From Sphingomonas panni (GTDB lineage: Bacteria > Pseudomonadota > Alphaproteobacteria > Sphingomonadales > Sphingomonadaceae): 64,000 nt of DNA. Position 1 is the stretch's first letter, and the number at the start of each line of letters is the position of its first letter. The stretch lies in assembly GCF_022664435.1 (NCBI RefSeq), contig NZ_JAKREU010000004.1:1-64000 (forward strand). Direction: 5' to 3'. Below are positions 19,971-28,204 of the stretch, piece after piece. The position numbers and the translations under genes are program-made. A model generated the notes under the pieces. The model saw only the letters and a list, made by a program, of their open reading frames with translations, had not been told where the DNA came from and ran no database searches.

Positions 19971-21128
19971 ATGTACGTCATGCTGTTGCCGATCCTCCTT
20001 GCGGTCGCTCAGACGACCACCCCGCCGCCCGCTCCCGTAGAGGAGATCGTCGTCGTCGGCCACCGTGCGACCGACGCGCTTGCCGCCTGCATCGCGCGCC
20101 AATGTCCGCCGGCCGAGGATGTCGAAGCCTCTCTACAGGCGTCGGTCGAACAATTTACGGCCGGCCGCTATGCGGCGGCGCGGCAAACGTTGCAGCGTTC
20201 GATCCGCCGTAATCGCGCTTATGCAGAGCAACTGCCCGGCCCGGTGTCTAGCTTGTACGCGACCCTTGCGACCGTGGCCGAGCATGAGGGTGACAGCAAC
20301 CTGTGGAAGACCGCGGCGCGAACCAATGTCGAACTTCTGCGCCGCCATGTCGGACCGAGCGTGCCCGGCACCCTGTTGGAAGAGATAAGCTTTGCCGATG
20401 CATTGATGGGTACAGGCAACCTGTCCACTGCGTCCGACAATCTGGCCAAAGTCGAACGGCTTGCATTGGAGGCGGGGCACCCCGGGATTGCGGCCGGTGC
20501 CGCATATCGTCGGGCATGGCTGGCCTTTGCCCAGCGGGACGACGGACGTGCTGCGAAACTCGCCGACCATTCGGTTGCGATTGCCGGGCCTGCCAAGGCG
20601 GATTTTGCCCGCCTGCGCGATGTCCTGAAAAGCCGAATCGCCCTGCGAAAGGGCGACTCCGGTGCAATCGACGCGCTGGTGGCCAGTATCCCACGGGACG
20701 ATTCGCAGCGCCCGACCTTGCTGTTTTCCCAGCCGGTCGAGGATTTGAACGTGGATACCGACATCGTAACGAACGGCTGGAATGATTCCGGCATCCGGTT
20801 CGCCGATGTCGGTTACTGGATTCGACCCGACGGGCGAACCGATGGTGCGGAGATACTGCAAGGTTCGGGTCTTGGCCAATGGGAAGGCGCCGTTCTGCGA
20901 CAGGTATCCACGCGCCGCTATGCCAGCCTCACGGTTCCGGCAGGAACTCCAGGCATTTATCGGGTTGACCGGTTCACCATCCGCGCGACGATGGGCACTC
21001 CGACCGGATCGCGCATCAAGCAGCGGATGGGCCGGCTGACGACTCACATCATCGATCTGACCGAAACCGAAGCGATGACCGCGGCGCAAAAGCGACGTGT
21101 CGCAGAGGCGACCGCGACGTCCAGCTAA
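19971..21128 (+). CDS. Exported TPR-like protein, unknown function
   Basis: A roughly 385-residue protein with an N-terminal signal (MYVMLLPILLAVAQ), a Pro-rich segment and an EEIVVVGHR stretch that resembles the N-termini of sphingomonad TonB-linked proteins. It then has an Ala-rich, helical region with TPR-like repeats (about 50-230), for example FTAGRYAAARQTLQRSIR. The C-terminal 130 residues are predicted beta-rich. It has four Cys or fewer and no catalytic motif that I can see. Its GC is slightly lower than that of its neighbours. The start is uncertain: ATG at 19971 or 19980, or GTG at 19965. Confidence 0.7.
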   Translation: MYVMLLPILLAVAQTTTPPPAPVEEIVVVGHRATDALAACIARQCPPAEDVEASLQASVEQFTAGRYAAARQTLQRSIRRNRAYAEQLPGPVSSLYATLATVAEHEGDSNLWKTAARTNVELLRRHVGPSVPGTLLEEISFADALMGTGNLSTASDNLAKVERLALEAGHPGIAAGAAYRRAWLAFAQRDDGRAAKLADHSVAIAGPAKADFARLRDVLKSRIALRKGDSGAIDALVASIPRDDSQRPTLLFSQPVEDLNVDTDIVTNGWNDSGIRFADVGYWIRPDGRTDGAEILQGSGLGQWEGAVLRQVSTRRYASLTVPAGTPGIYRVDRFTIRATMGTPTGSRIKQRMGRLTTHIIDLTETEAMTAAQKRRVAEATATSS

Positions 21129-21166
21129 GGCAATGGTTCGGAAACGCTTCGATCCTCGGGCGACCC

Positions 21167-21541
21167 TCAGCCCTCGACTCGTTCCTCAAACAGCCACGCC
21201 CGTGCCTCGTCCTTGTCGGTAAAGAACCGGAACTCGGCATGGTCGAGATTGGCGCGTTCCGCCTGTAATTTGGCCAGGACGCGGCCGGTATAGACCGCGA
21301 CCCGGCGGGAGCGGACGGCGGGGTTCTTCATCATCTCGACAAAGCCGGCGACGACCTCCTGGCGCTGCACCGTGGCATCGCTGTAATCGCACAGGCTGAC
21401 CGGCGCGCGGCCGGTCGCGCGTACCTGGATGATCGCCTTGGCCAGGGCCGCCGAGAAATCGTCGAGCAGGTCGGGGGTCCAGAATCCACGGATGCACGTC
21501 TCGACACAGCCGCGTTCGAGGTCGACCGTTACGCTGAACAT
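21167..21541 (-). CDS. Small protein of unknown function, STAS/SpoIIAA-like
   Basis: A 124-residue soluble protein beginning MFSVTVDLERGCVETCIRG. The alternating strand/helix pattern and the C-terminal FRFFTDKDEARAWLFEE resemble the SpoIIAA-like/STAS small domains (the DEAxxWL ending is typical). It has no signal peptide. I base this only on pattern; the family assignment is tentative. It is transcribed towards the convergent exported TPR-like gene. Confidence 0.6.
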   Translation of the reverse strand: MFSVTVDLERGCVETCIRGFWTPDLLDDFSAALAKAIIQVRATGRAPVSLCDYSDATVQRQEVVAGFVEMMKNPAVRSRRVAVYTGRVLAKLQAERANLDHAEFRFFTDKDEARAWLFEERVEG

Positions 21542-21661
21542 TGAGCAGGCCTCTATTTGCCACGGCCTGCCTATCGCCGCCCGGTTAACGAAGGATGGAA
21601 CGCTTGGCCGCTGGCCGAACCGGCGTTGCGTCGACTCTGCGGTATACGTTACGTTCGAGCA

Positions 21662-22255
21662 ATGATGATATCCTTGCTCGCCGCCCTGATCGCCGTCACC
21701 GCCGGCCCGGCCGAAGAGGATTTCGACCCGACGACCATCAGTGAGGTCGATGCGCTGCAATGCAGGCTCGACGTGCCGAGCTATAACGGCTTCGCCTTCG
21801 CCATCACCGGCGAGGAACAGATCGCACGCAAGCGGGGCTGGCGGAAGGTCGCGGGCGGCAATCCGATGCTCGACGAATATGAACTGCCCGCGCCGATCGC
21901 GGTCGCCGGCAAATGGTCGACCCGGCGCATCGCCTTTTCGTCGTCGGGCATCGTCGCGATCCTCGACGTGGCCGATCCGGCGATGGTAGCCAGGGAGGAG
22001 GGGATCGCGAACGCCGCCGATGCGGAGGCGATGTACAAGGAACTGGGCATCGCCCCGCCGGCAGACGGTTTTCGCAAGTTCCTGGGCGAAAAGGTGATCG
22101 TCGACCGGACCGTGCCCGCGAGCGCCGACGATCCCTTCGGCAGTCACGTCACCATCGCCCGTTCGATCAGCAATGTCAGCACACTGCCGGGCAAGACGCT
22201 CTATGGCTGTTCCTATCGCATGGAATTGCTGGGCAAGGACGGCAGGCCGCTCTGA
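21662..22255 (+). CDS. Exported protein, unknown function
   Basis: A 197-residue protein with a signal peptide (MMISLLAALIAVTAGPA) and a mature part with two Cys (LQCRLD and YGCSYRME) that could be disulfide-bonded. It contains SISNVSTLPGKTLYGCSY near the C-terminus. No catalytic motif is seen and I do not recognise the family. The frame is open further upstream, but the part before ATG 21662 covers the promoter region of the divergent gene. Confidence 0.68.
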   Translation: MMISLLAALIAVTAGPAEEDFDPTTISEVDALQCRLDVPSYNGFAFAITGEEQIARKRGWRKVAGGNPMLDEYELPAPIAVAGKWSTRRIAFSSSGIVAILDVADPAMVAREEGIANAADAEAMYKELGIAPPADGFRKFLGEKVIVDRTVPASADDPFGSHVTIARSISNVSTLPGKTLYGCSYRMELLGKDGRPL

Positions 22256-22290
22256 TACCGCGTGCATGTTCCGCCCGCGCGCCCCTTGCG

Positions 22291-22305
22291 GAACAGGAAC
22301 AAAAC
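22291..22305 (+). promoter_or_regulatory. Weak LexA-box candidate upstream of recA
   Basis: The sequence GAAC-N7-AAAC differs by one base from the alphaproteobacterial LexA consensus GAAC-N7-GAAC and lies 68-82 bases upstream of the recA start. A second GAAC falls inside the spacer, which blurs the register. This is a candidate only. Confidence 0.3.
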
Positions 22306-22372
22306 GAATACATGCAAATCCAACAAGGCGCGTTGAACCCTCGGCGCGGTTGCTCTACGCGAAAGGCTGGAC

Positions 22373-23467
22373 ATGGCGGCAAATCTGAAGGCGGTCGATA
22401 GCAAGATGGCGGCAGCGAACGACAAGGCGGCGGGCGAACGGCAAAAGGCGCTCGACGCCGCGCTGGCGCAGATCGACCGGGCATTCGGCAAGGGTTCGGC
22501 GATGAAGCTGGGCCAGAAGGAAGCGATGCAGGTCGAGGCGATCTCGACCGGATCGCTCGGCCTCGACATCGCCCTTGGCGTCGGCGGCCTGCCACGCGGG
22601 CGCGTGATCGAAGTGTACGGGCCGGAAAGCTCGGGGAAAACGACGCTCGCGCTGCACGTCATCGCCGAGGCGCAGAAGAATGGCGGCACCGCCGCGTTCG
22701 TCGACGCCGAACACGCGCTCGACCCGGTCTATGCGAAGAAGCTGGGCGTCAACATCGACGAACTGATCGTGTCGCAGCCCGATACCGGCGAACAGGCGCT
22801 GGAAATCACCGACACGCTGGTCCGTTCGAACGCGATCGACGTGCTGGTGGTCGATTCGGTCGCCGCGCTGGTGCCGCGCGCCGAAATCGAGGGCGAGATG
22901 GGCGACAGCCATGTCGGCCTGCAGGCGCGTCTGATGTCGCAGTCGCTTCGCAAGCTGACCGGTTCGATCAGCCGCTCGCGCTGCATGGTGATCTTCATCA
23001 ACCAGCTGCGCATGAAGATCGGCGTGATGTACGGCAATCCGGAAACGACGACCGGCGGCAACGCACTGAAATTCTACGCGTCGGTCCGGCTCGACATCCG
23101 TCGCACCGGGCAGATCAAGGATCGCGACGAGATCATCGGCAACGCCACTCGCGTGAAGGTGGTGAAGAACAAGGTCGCCCCGCCGTTCAAGCAGGTCGAA
23201 TTCGACATCATGTACGGACAGGGCATTTCGAAGATCGGCGAGATCCTCGATTTGGGCGTGAAGGCCGGCCTCGTCGAGAAGTCGGGCGCGTGGTTCAGCT
23301 ATGACAGCGTGCGGATCGGGCAGGGACGGGAAAATGCCAAGACCTTCCTGACTGAGCATCCCGAACTGCGCGACAAGCTGGAGGCATCGATCCGGCAGCG
23401 GACCGAAAAGGTCGCCGAAGAGATGATGACCGGCCCCGATGCCGAGGACGGCGACGACGACATGTAA
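22373..23467 (+). CDS. recA: Recombinase RecA
   Basis: A 364-residue ATP-dependent strand-exchange protein. The Walker A motif GPESSGKTT lies near residue 83. Loop and core motifs are intact: [59 protein letters not shown] (split here: [27 protein letters not shown]). The acidic tail ends with alternating Asp/Glu (EDGDDD), as usual. It is central to recombination and to self-cleavage of LexA in the SOS response. A 10-bp hairpin follows the gene. Confidence 0.98.
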   Translation: MAANLKAVDSKMAAANDKAAGERQKALDAALAQIDRAFGKGSAMKLGQKEAMQVEAISTGSLGLDIALGVGGLPRGRVIEVYGPESSGKTTLALHVIAEAQKNGGTAAFVDAEHALDPVYAKKLGVNIDELIVSQPDTGEQALEITDTLVRSNAIDVLVVDSVAALVPRAEIEGEMGDSHVGLQARLMSQSLRKLTGSISRSRCMVIFINQLRMKIGVMYGNPETTTGGNALKFYASVRLDIRRTGQIKDRDEIIGNATRVKVVKNKVAPPFKQVEFDIMYGQGISKIGEILDLGVKAGLVEKSGAWFSYDSVRIGQGRENAKTFLTEHPELRDKLEASIRQRTEKVAEEMMTGPDAEDGDDDM

Positions 23468-23473
23468 ACCAAC

Positions 23474-23499
23474 ATCGGGCGGCCAACGTGCCGCCCGAT
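23474..23499 (+). terminator. Hairpin after recA
   Basis: The arms ATCGGGCGGC (23474-23483) and GCCGCCCGAT (23490-23499) are perfectly complementary with a 6-base loop, starting 7 bases after the recA stop. The T-run is poor (TTGCCGTCT), so termination may be weak. Confidence 0.6.
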
Positions 23500-23684
23500 T
23501 GCCGTCTGGGGCAGTTCAAGCTGCTGTAAAATAGCAATCTTTTTGCAGGGGCGGGGTCGCCGCAAACATAGGAAACCCGCAACCTTCGCCAACTTCCGCG
23601 CCGGACGTCGCCCGATCCCCTGCAACCGATCGCGCCCTGTCGCATTGCGTCCTCAATGCTCCGCAACGCCTTGGGAATTCACCG

Positions 23685-24329
23685 ATGATCGTCGTCCACC
23701 ACCTCGAAAATTCCCGGTCGCAGCGGGTGCTCTGGCTGCTGGAGGAACTGGGCCTTCCCTATGCGGTGAAGCGCTATGAGCGGAACAAGGCGACGATGCT
23801 GGCGCCGCCCGAACTGCGCCGTGTCCACCCGCTCGGCAAGTCGCCGGTGATCGAGGACAGCGACGCCGGCGCGGCCGGCGGATCGCTGGTCGTCGCCGAA
23901 ACCGGGGCGATCGTCGAATATCTGGTCGAAAAGGCCGATGGCAGGCTGGGGATGCCCGCGCATCGCCGCAACGCGCTGCACTATCGCCATTTCCTGCATT
24001 ATGCCGAAGGATCGCTGATGCCCCCGCTGCTGGTCAAGTTGGTGCTCGGCCGGGTGCCGCTGCTGGGCAAGGCCGCGCAGAAGAAGGTGCAGCCGATGAT
24101 CGACGTCCATCTCGACTATGTCGAATCGCACCTTGCCAGCCATGACTGGTTCGCGGGGGAGGCAATGACCGCCGCCGACGTCATGATGAGCTTTCCGCTG
24201 GAGGCGGCACGCAATCGCGCCGGCCTCGACGCATCGCGCCCGCACATCATCGCCTGGCTCGACCGAATCCACGCCCGCCCGGCCTATCGCGCCGCGCTCG
24301 CGGCCGGCGGCGCCTATGCCTATGCCTGA
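23685..24329 (+). CDS. Glutathione S-transferase family protein
   Basis: A 214-residue cytosolic protein with a thioredoxin-like N-domain (MIVVHHLENSRSQRVLWLLEELGLPY) and an all-helical C-domain. Family marks are the SRSQR segment with a likely active-site Ser at the N-terminus, VHPLGKSPVIED with the conserved cis-Pro, and ETGAIVEYLVEKADG for gamma-glutamyl binding. It is probably a detoxification or redox enzyme; the substrate cannot be inferred. It is separated from recA by 217 bases with no other gene. Confidence 0.9.
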   Translation: MIVVHHLENSRSQRVLWLLEELGLPYAVKRYERNKATMLAPPELRRVHPLGKSPVIEDSDAGAAGGSLVVAETGAIVEYLVEKADGRLGMPAHRRNALHYRHFLHYAEGSLMPPLLVKLVLGRVPLLGKAAQKKVQPMIDVHLDYVESHLASHDWFAGEAMTAADVMMSFPLEAARNRAGLDASRPHIIAWLDRIHARPAYRAALAAGGAYAYA

Positions 24330-24339
24330 CGGATCGGTG

Positions 24340-24371
24340 GCAGGATCGCGGGCGTCGGCTGGCGATCCTGC
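24340..24371. terminator. Bidirectional hairpin between convergent genes
   Basis: The arms GCAGGATCGC (24340-24349) and GCGATCCTGC (24362-24371) are perfect complements with a 12-base loop. It lies 10 bases after the GST stop and 28 bases after the aspartyl-protease stop on the other strand. No T-run is present. Confidence 0.5.
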
Positions 24372-24399
24372 AGCCCGGTAGCGGGAGCTGGAGAAGCGC

Positions 24400-25254
24400 C
24401 TATCGGGTGGGGGCGGCGGGTTTGGGCGGCAATTTGATGTGCAACTCCCGCCTTGGAAAATCGATGGCATAGCCGGGAAACAGGTTCAGCAGATCGCTGC
24501 CGAGGAGGATCGACGGTACCGCATTGCCGTCGTCGGCGATCATCACCGGTACGTTCGACAAGGCGATCCGCCCGATCGACAGCTTGCCGATCCGGGCACT
24601 GCGGATTTTCTGCCCCCCGGCGGACGCCCCGCGTATCTCGCCGCCATCGCCCAGGCGCGGATCATTCTCGCCCCAGCCCAGCAGGCGAAGCGCGGCCGCA
24701 TTGGCGACGGTCACCGCCGCGCCGCTGTCGATCACCGCCGGTATCCGAACGCCGTCGAGCGTCAGCGGGACCGCGACGAACCCCTCCGGCGTCGCCTGTC
24801 CGGCGATGGTCGCATATCCCGGTCCGGCCGGGCCGGAGGGCAGCGCGGCGATGGTCCGGGTTGATCGGTCGACCAGCAACCGGCGATTGCCGAAGAACTC
24901 CATGCCGATGATGCCGCGGGCCTCGGTGTCGCCGCTGTTGGTCAGTTCGACCAGCGCGACGCGCCCGGCATCGATCAGCGCATTGGTCATCCGCTCGACC
25001 GGGTACAGCCGGGCGGCGGCGGTCGCGGTCGCGCCCGTCACCTGCATCCTGTGGGGCAGGGGTTTCAGCTTCAGCTCCTCGGCCAGTGCGCGGGTCAGCA
25101 GGCTGGTCTGGGCGGCGGTGTCGACCACCATCGGGAACGGTCCGTGCCCGTTGATAGCGACGGTCATCACCGGCCGCCCACGGCTGTCGTGCTGCAGCGG
25201 CACTTCGGCGGGGGCGGCGGCGTACAGGGCAATGACGGGCAACAGCAACGGCAT
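24400..25254 (-). CDS. Exported retropepsin-like aspartyl protease
   Basis: A 284-residue protein with a short N-terminal signal-like segment (MPLLLPVIALYAAAPAE) and two retroviral-type aspartyl protease half-domains. The first active-site motif is Asp45-Thr-Ala in MVVDTAAQTSLL, the second Asp176-Ser-Gly in AVIDSGAAVTVAN. Each is followed by a hydrophobic-hydrophobic-Gly element (GIIGMEFF; ILLGSDLL). Both Asp are present, so a single-chain active enzyme is plausible. It starts 11 bases after the M16 peptidase stop and is surely co-transcribed with it. It is likely periplasmic, and may process or degrade peptides together with the M16 enzyme. Confidence 0.85.
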   Translation of the reverse strand: MPLLLPVIALYAAAPAEVPLQHDSRGRPVMTVAINGHGPFPMVVDTAAQTSLLTRALAEELKLKPLPHRMQVTGATATAAARLYPVERMTNALIDAGRVALVELTNSGDTEARGIIGMEFFGNRRLLVDRSTRTIAALPSGPAGPGYATIAGQATPEGFVAVPLTLDGVRIPAVIDSGAAVTVANAAALRLLGWGENDPRLGDGGEIRGASAGGQKIRSARIGKLSIGRIALSNVPVMIADDGNAVPSILLGSDLLNLFPGYAIDFPRRELHIKLPPKPAAPTR

Positions 25255-25265
25255 GTCAGGATTCC

Positions 25266-28013
25266 TCAGCGAAGCTTGCGACCATGGACGTCCCACACCT
25301 CCGCCGGGGCCAGCCCCAGGGCGCGGATCGATGGTTCGATCGATGTCAGGTCGCCGATCACGACCCAGGTCATGGCATCGGGCCGGAACAGGCGGGCGGC
25401 CAGCGCCTGTACCGCTTGCGGCGTCACCGCGTTCAACCGCTGCTCCGCGGTGGTCGCACGGTCATAGGGCAGGCGATAGGTGCCCGACGTCACCAGCGCG
25501 TTCAGGAACGCATCGTTGCGATTGAACCGCAGCGCGGCGGTGCGGATCATCGCCGTGCGGTGCACGTCCAGTTCGGCGGCGGTGATCGGGCGGCGGGCGG
25601 CGAGGTCGGCAAATTCGCGGCGCAGTTCGGACAGGCTTTCCGCGGTACGATCGGCCTGGACGGTGCCCTGCGCGACGAACAGCCGGTTGCCGATCGGGGC
25701 GTCGTCGATCCCGCCGCCAAAGCCATAGGTCCAGCCCTTTGCCTGACGCAGATTGGCGTTCAGCCGGCCGCTGCCGATATCGGCCACCGCGGCGGCGGCG
25801 AGGGTTTCGGCGGCATTCAGCGCCGGGTCGAACGGGGGCAGGACCGTGCCGACAGCGATGCTGCTCTGCGCCGCGCCGGGCGCGTCGACCAGGATCAGGC
25901 GCGGCGGGGCGGATGCGACCGAAAGCGTCGTAGGCGGTGGCGGCGGCGCGGCGGATCGCCAGTCGCCGAAATAACGCTCGGCCAGCGTCTTCGCCTGTTC
26001 GGGGGCGACGTCGCCGACCAGGAACAGCGTCGTGCCGGCCGGGACGATATGCCGCTGCTGAAACGCCACCAGCGCGGCGCGGGTGACGCTGTCCTGCGCG
26101 GTCGGCAACGTAGCGCGCGGATCGCCCGCGCCCCGGACCGCGCGCTGCAACAGCGGCACCGCCGCCTCGCTGGGGTTGCGGTCATAGCCATCGGCGGCAC
26201 TGCGCATGGCGGCATTCGCGTCGGCCACCGCCGCCTGCGGATAGGTCGGCCGCCGCAGGATGTCGGCGACGAGCGCGAAGGACGGAGCAAGGCGGTCGCG
26301 CGCGACGCTCCAGTTCACGCCGCTGGCCCATTCGCCGGCACCGCTGCTCAGCTGGATACCCAGCTGGGAAAGGCTCCGCTCGACCGATTCTCCGCTGGCG
26401 GCATGCGCGTCCTTGCCGAGCAGGTCGAACGCCCGCGCCGCAACGGCGGGGGGCGTGTTCGGGTCGGTCGCGGTGCCGGTCGGGAATTGCAGGCGCAGGT
26501 CGACCATCGCCACGCCGGGGCGCCGTGCGACCACCAGCGTCATGCCGTTGGCGAGCGTCGTGGTGGTGACGGTCGGAAAGGCGATGGCCGTCTTGAATGC
26601 GCCGGGCGACGGCATGGCGCTGCGGTCGACATCGGGGCCGGGCGCGCGGGGTGCCGGCGTCGGTACGGTCTCCAGCTCGTAATAGGGTTTGCGGAGCCAC
26701 CGGGCGGCGACCGCGCGGACCTCGTCGGGGCGGGCGGCGTTGATCCAGTCGCGCTGCCGCAGGAAATAGGCCGGATCGCCCTGCGCGACCTGTCCTTCGC
26801 CCAACCAGTTGCCGGTTGCGCCATTGTCCTCCAGCGCGCGCAGCAGCACGGAGTCGGTCGCCGCGATGATGCTGCGCAGCCGTTCGGGCGGCGGCCCCTG
26901 CTCGGCATAGACGGCGATCGCGGCGTCGAGCGCGTCGCGGGCGCGGTCCACCGACACGCCGGGGGCGACGTCCATCGCGACGCGCAGCACGCTGCCCAGT
27001 TCGCTTTCGCTGACGGTCGCGGTGACGTTCGTCGCGACACCCGCCTCGGCGACTAGCGCCTTGACCAGCGGTGCATCGGGTGTTCCCGTCATCGCCCGCG
27101 CCGCCAGCAGCAGCAAGGTGGAGTCGCGGCCGGAATCACTGGCGACCGGCCAGCTGCGCGCGATGCTGGTCTTGCCGAATTCACCATAGAGGCGGTCGCG
27201 TCGGTTGGCCGTCAGCGACGGCACCCATTGCAGCGGCCGGCTGATCGGCGTGCCCGCGCGGATGCCGCCGAAATAGCGGGTGATCTTTTCGCGCGCGGTC
27301 GCGGCATCGATATCGCCCGACAGGACGATCACGGCATTGCCGGCACCGTAATGGCTCTGGAACCACTGCTTCACGTCGTCGAGCGTCGCGCCCTCGATAT
27401 CGGCGGTCGAGCCGATGGTCGGGTGGGCATAAGGATGGTCGGCGGGATAGAAGGCGGTGAGGAAATGCCGCCACGCCATTTCCTCCGGCCGCAATTCGCC
27501 CTGCCGCTTTTCGTTCAGCACGACGCGGCGCTGTTCGTCGAGCAACGCCTGCGTAATGCCGCCGTCCAGATAGCCCATCCGGTCGGATTCGAGCCACAGC
27601 GCCGAATCGAGTGCGTTGGTCGGCACGGTTTCGAAATAGGCGGTATGGTCGGTCCGGGTAACGCCGTTCGCGCCGATCGCGCCGATCTGTTTCAACGCGG
27701 CCATATATTCCTGCGGCCGGTGGGCGGTGCTCTGGAACATCAGATGTTCGAACAGATGCGCGAAACCGGTCTTGCTCGGCGGTTCGTCGCGCGAACCGGT
27801 GCGGTACCAGATGCCGACGAAGACCGATGGGCTGCTATGATCGGTCCGCACGATCGCGGTCAGCCCGTTGGGCAGGGTAAAGCGGTCGAACGGCACCTCG
27901 GTGCCCTTGGACGCCACGGGCACCGGCTTCGTCTGCGCCACCACCGCCGTACCGGACAGCAGCGCCGCACCGGCCAGCAACAGGGCAAAGGTAACGCGGT
28001 TCGAAGCTTTCAC
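25266..28013 (-). CDS. Periplasmic M16-family zinc metallopeptidase (two-domain)
   Basis: A 915-residue protein with a signal peptide (KASNRVTFALLLAGAALLSG, cleavage after AVAQ-like) and two M16 repeats. The N-terminal repeat holds the inverted zinc motif His86-x-x-Glu-His90 in GFAHLFEHLMFQ. The C-terminal repeat, starting about residue 490, lacks it, as is usual for the partner half. The start is taken as GTG at 28013 because it begins the signal sequence; no in-frame ATG nearby does. M16 enzymes of this layout degrade peptides inside a closed chamber, and some process cargo brought in by TonB receptors. A TGCAAG-type direct repeat lies 52 bases upstream. The gene is divergent from the DUF58/VWA operon. 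Confidence 0.9.
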   Translation of the reverse strand: MKASNRVTFALLLAGAALLSGTAVVAQTKPVPVASKGTEVPFDRFTLPNGLTAIVRTDHSSPSVFVGIWYRTGSRDEPPSKTGFAHLFEHLMFQSTAHRPQEYMAALKQIGAIGANGVTRTDHTAYFETVPTNALDSALWLESDRMGYLDGGITQALLDEQRRVVLNEKRQGELRPEEMAWRHFLTAFYPADHPYAHPTIGSTADIEGATLDDVKQWFQSHYGAGNAVIVLSGDIDAATAREKITRYFGGIRAGTPISRPLQWVPSLTANRRDRLYGEFGKTSIARSWPVASDSGRDSTLLLLAARAMTGTPDAPLVKALVAEAGVATNVTATVSESELGSVLRVAMDVAPGVSVDRARDALDAAIAVYAEQGPPPERLRSIIAATDSVLLRALEDNGATGNWLGEGQVAQGDPAYFLRQRDWINAARPDEVRAVAARWLRKPYYELETVPTPAPRAPGPDVDRSAMPSPGAFKTAIAFPTVTTTTLANGMTLVVARRPGVAMVDLRLQFPTGTATDPNTPPAVAARAFDLLGKDAHAASGESVERSLSQLGIQLSSGAGEWASGVNWSVARDRLAPSFALVADILRRPTYPQAAVADANAAMRSAADGYDRNPSEAAVPLLQRAVRGAGDPRATLPTAQDSVTRAALVAFQQRHIVPAGTTLFLVGDVAPEQAKTLAERYFGDWRSAAPPPPPTTLSVASAPPRLILVDAPGAAQSSIAVGTVLPPFDPALNAAETLAAAAVADIGSGRLNANLRQAKGWTYGFGGGIDDAPIGNRLFVAQGTVQADRTAESLSELRREFADLAARRPITAAELDVHRTAMIRTAALRFNRNDAFLNALVTSGTYRLPYDRATTAEQRLNAVTPQAVQALAARLFRPDAMTWVVIGDLTSIEPSIRALGLAPAEVWDVHGRKLR

Positions 28014-28064
28014 GATGCAGATCCCATGTGGCGCGATGCCGAGGATCGTCAGGAACCACGACTT

Positions 28065-28082
28065 GCTTGCATCAGCCTTGCA
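28065..28082 (-). promoter_or_regulatory. Direct-repeat box upstream of the M16 protease operon
   Basis: Read on the minus strand the sequence is TGCAAGG-CTGA-TGCAAGC, two heptamers with an 11-base period, 52 bases upstream of the M16 GTG start. It is the minus-strand member of four such boxes in this block. The 11-base period places both heptamers on one face of the helix, as for OmpR/PhoB-family dimers. Confidence 0.75.
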
Positions 28083-28130
28083 GATGGTGCGACCGCCACG
28101 ACCGACATGGCGTCGCGGAAGCGGCACGGC

Positions 28131-28148
28131 AGCAAGGTTGGTGCAAGG
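28131..28148 (+). promoter_or_regulatory. Direct-repeat box upstream of the DUF58/VWA/TPR operon
   Basis: The sequence AGCAAGG-TTGG-TGCAAGG has one mismatch in the first heptamer and an 11-base period. It ends 56 bases before the ATG at 28205. TAGATT at 28158-28163 is a possible -10 element about 10 bases downstream. The spacer TTGG is identical to that of the TonB-receptor box at 41330. Confidence 0.75.
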
Positions 28149-28204
28149 CTGTACGCCTAGATTTTCGTTCGACGACAGGATGAAAGGGGCTGGGTTCAGC
28201 GCGG

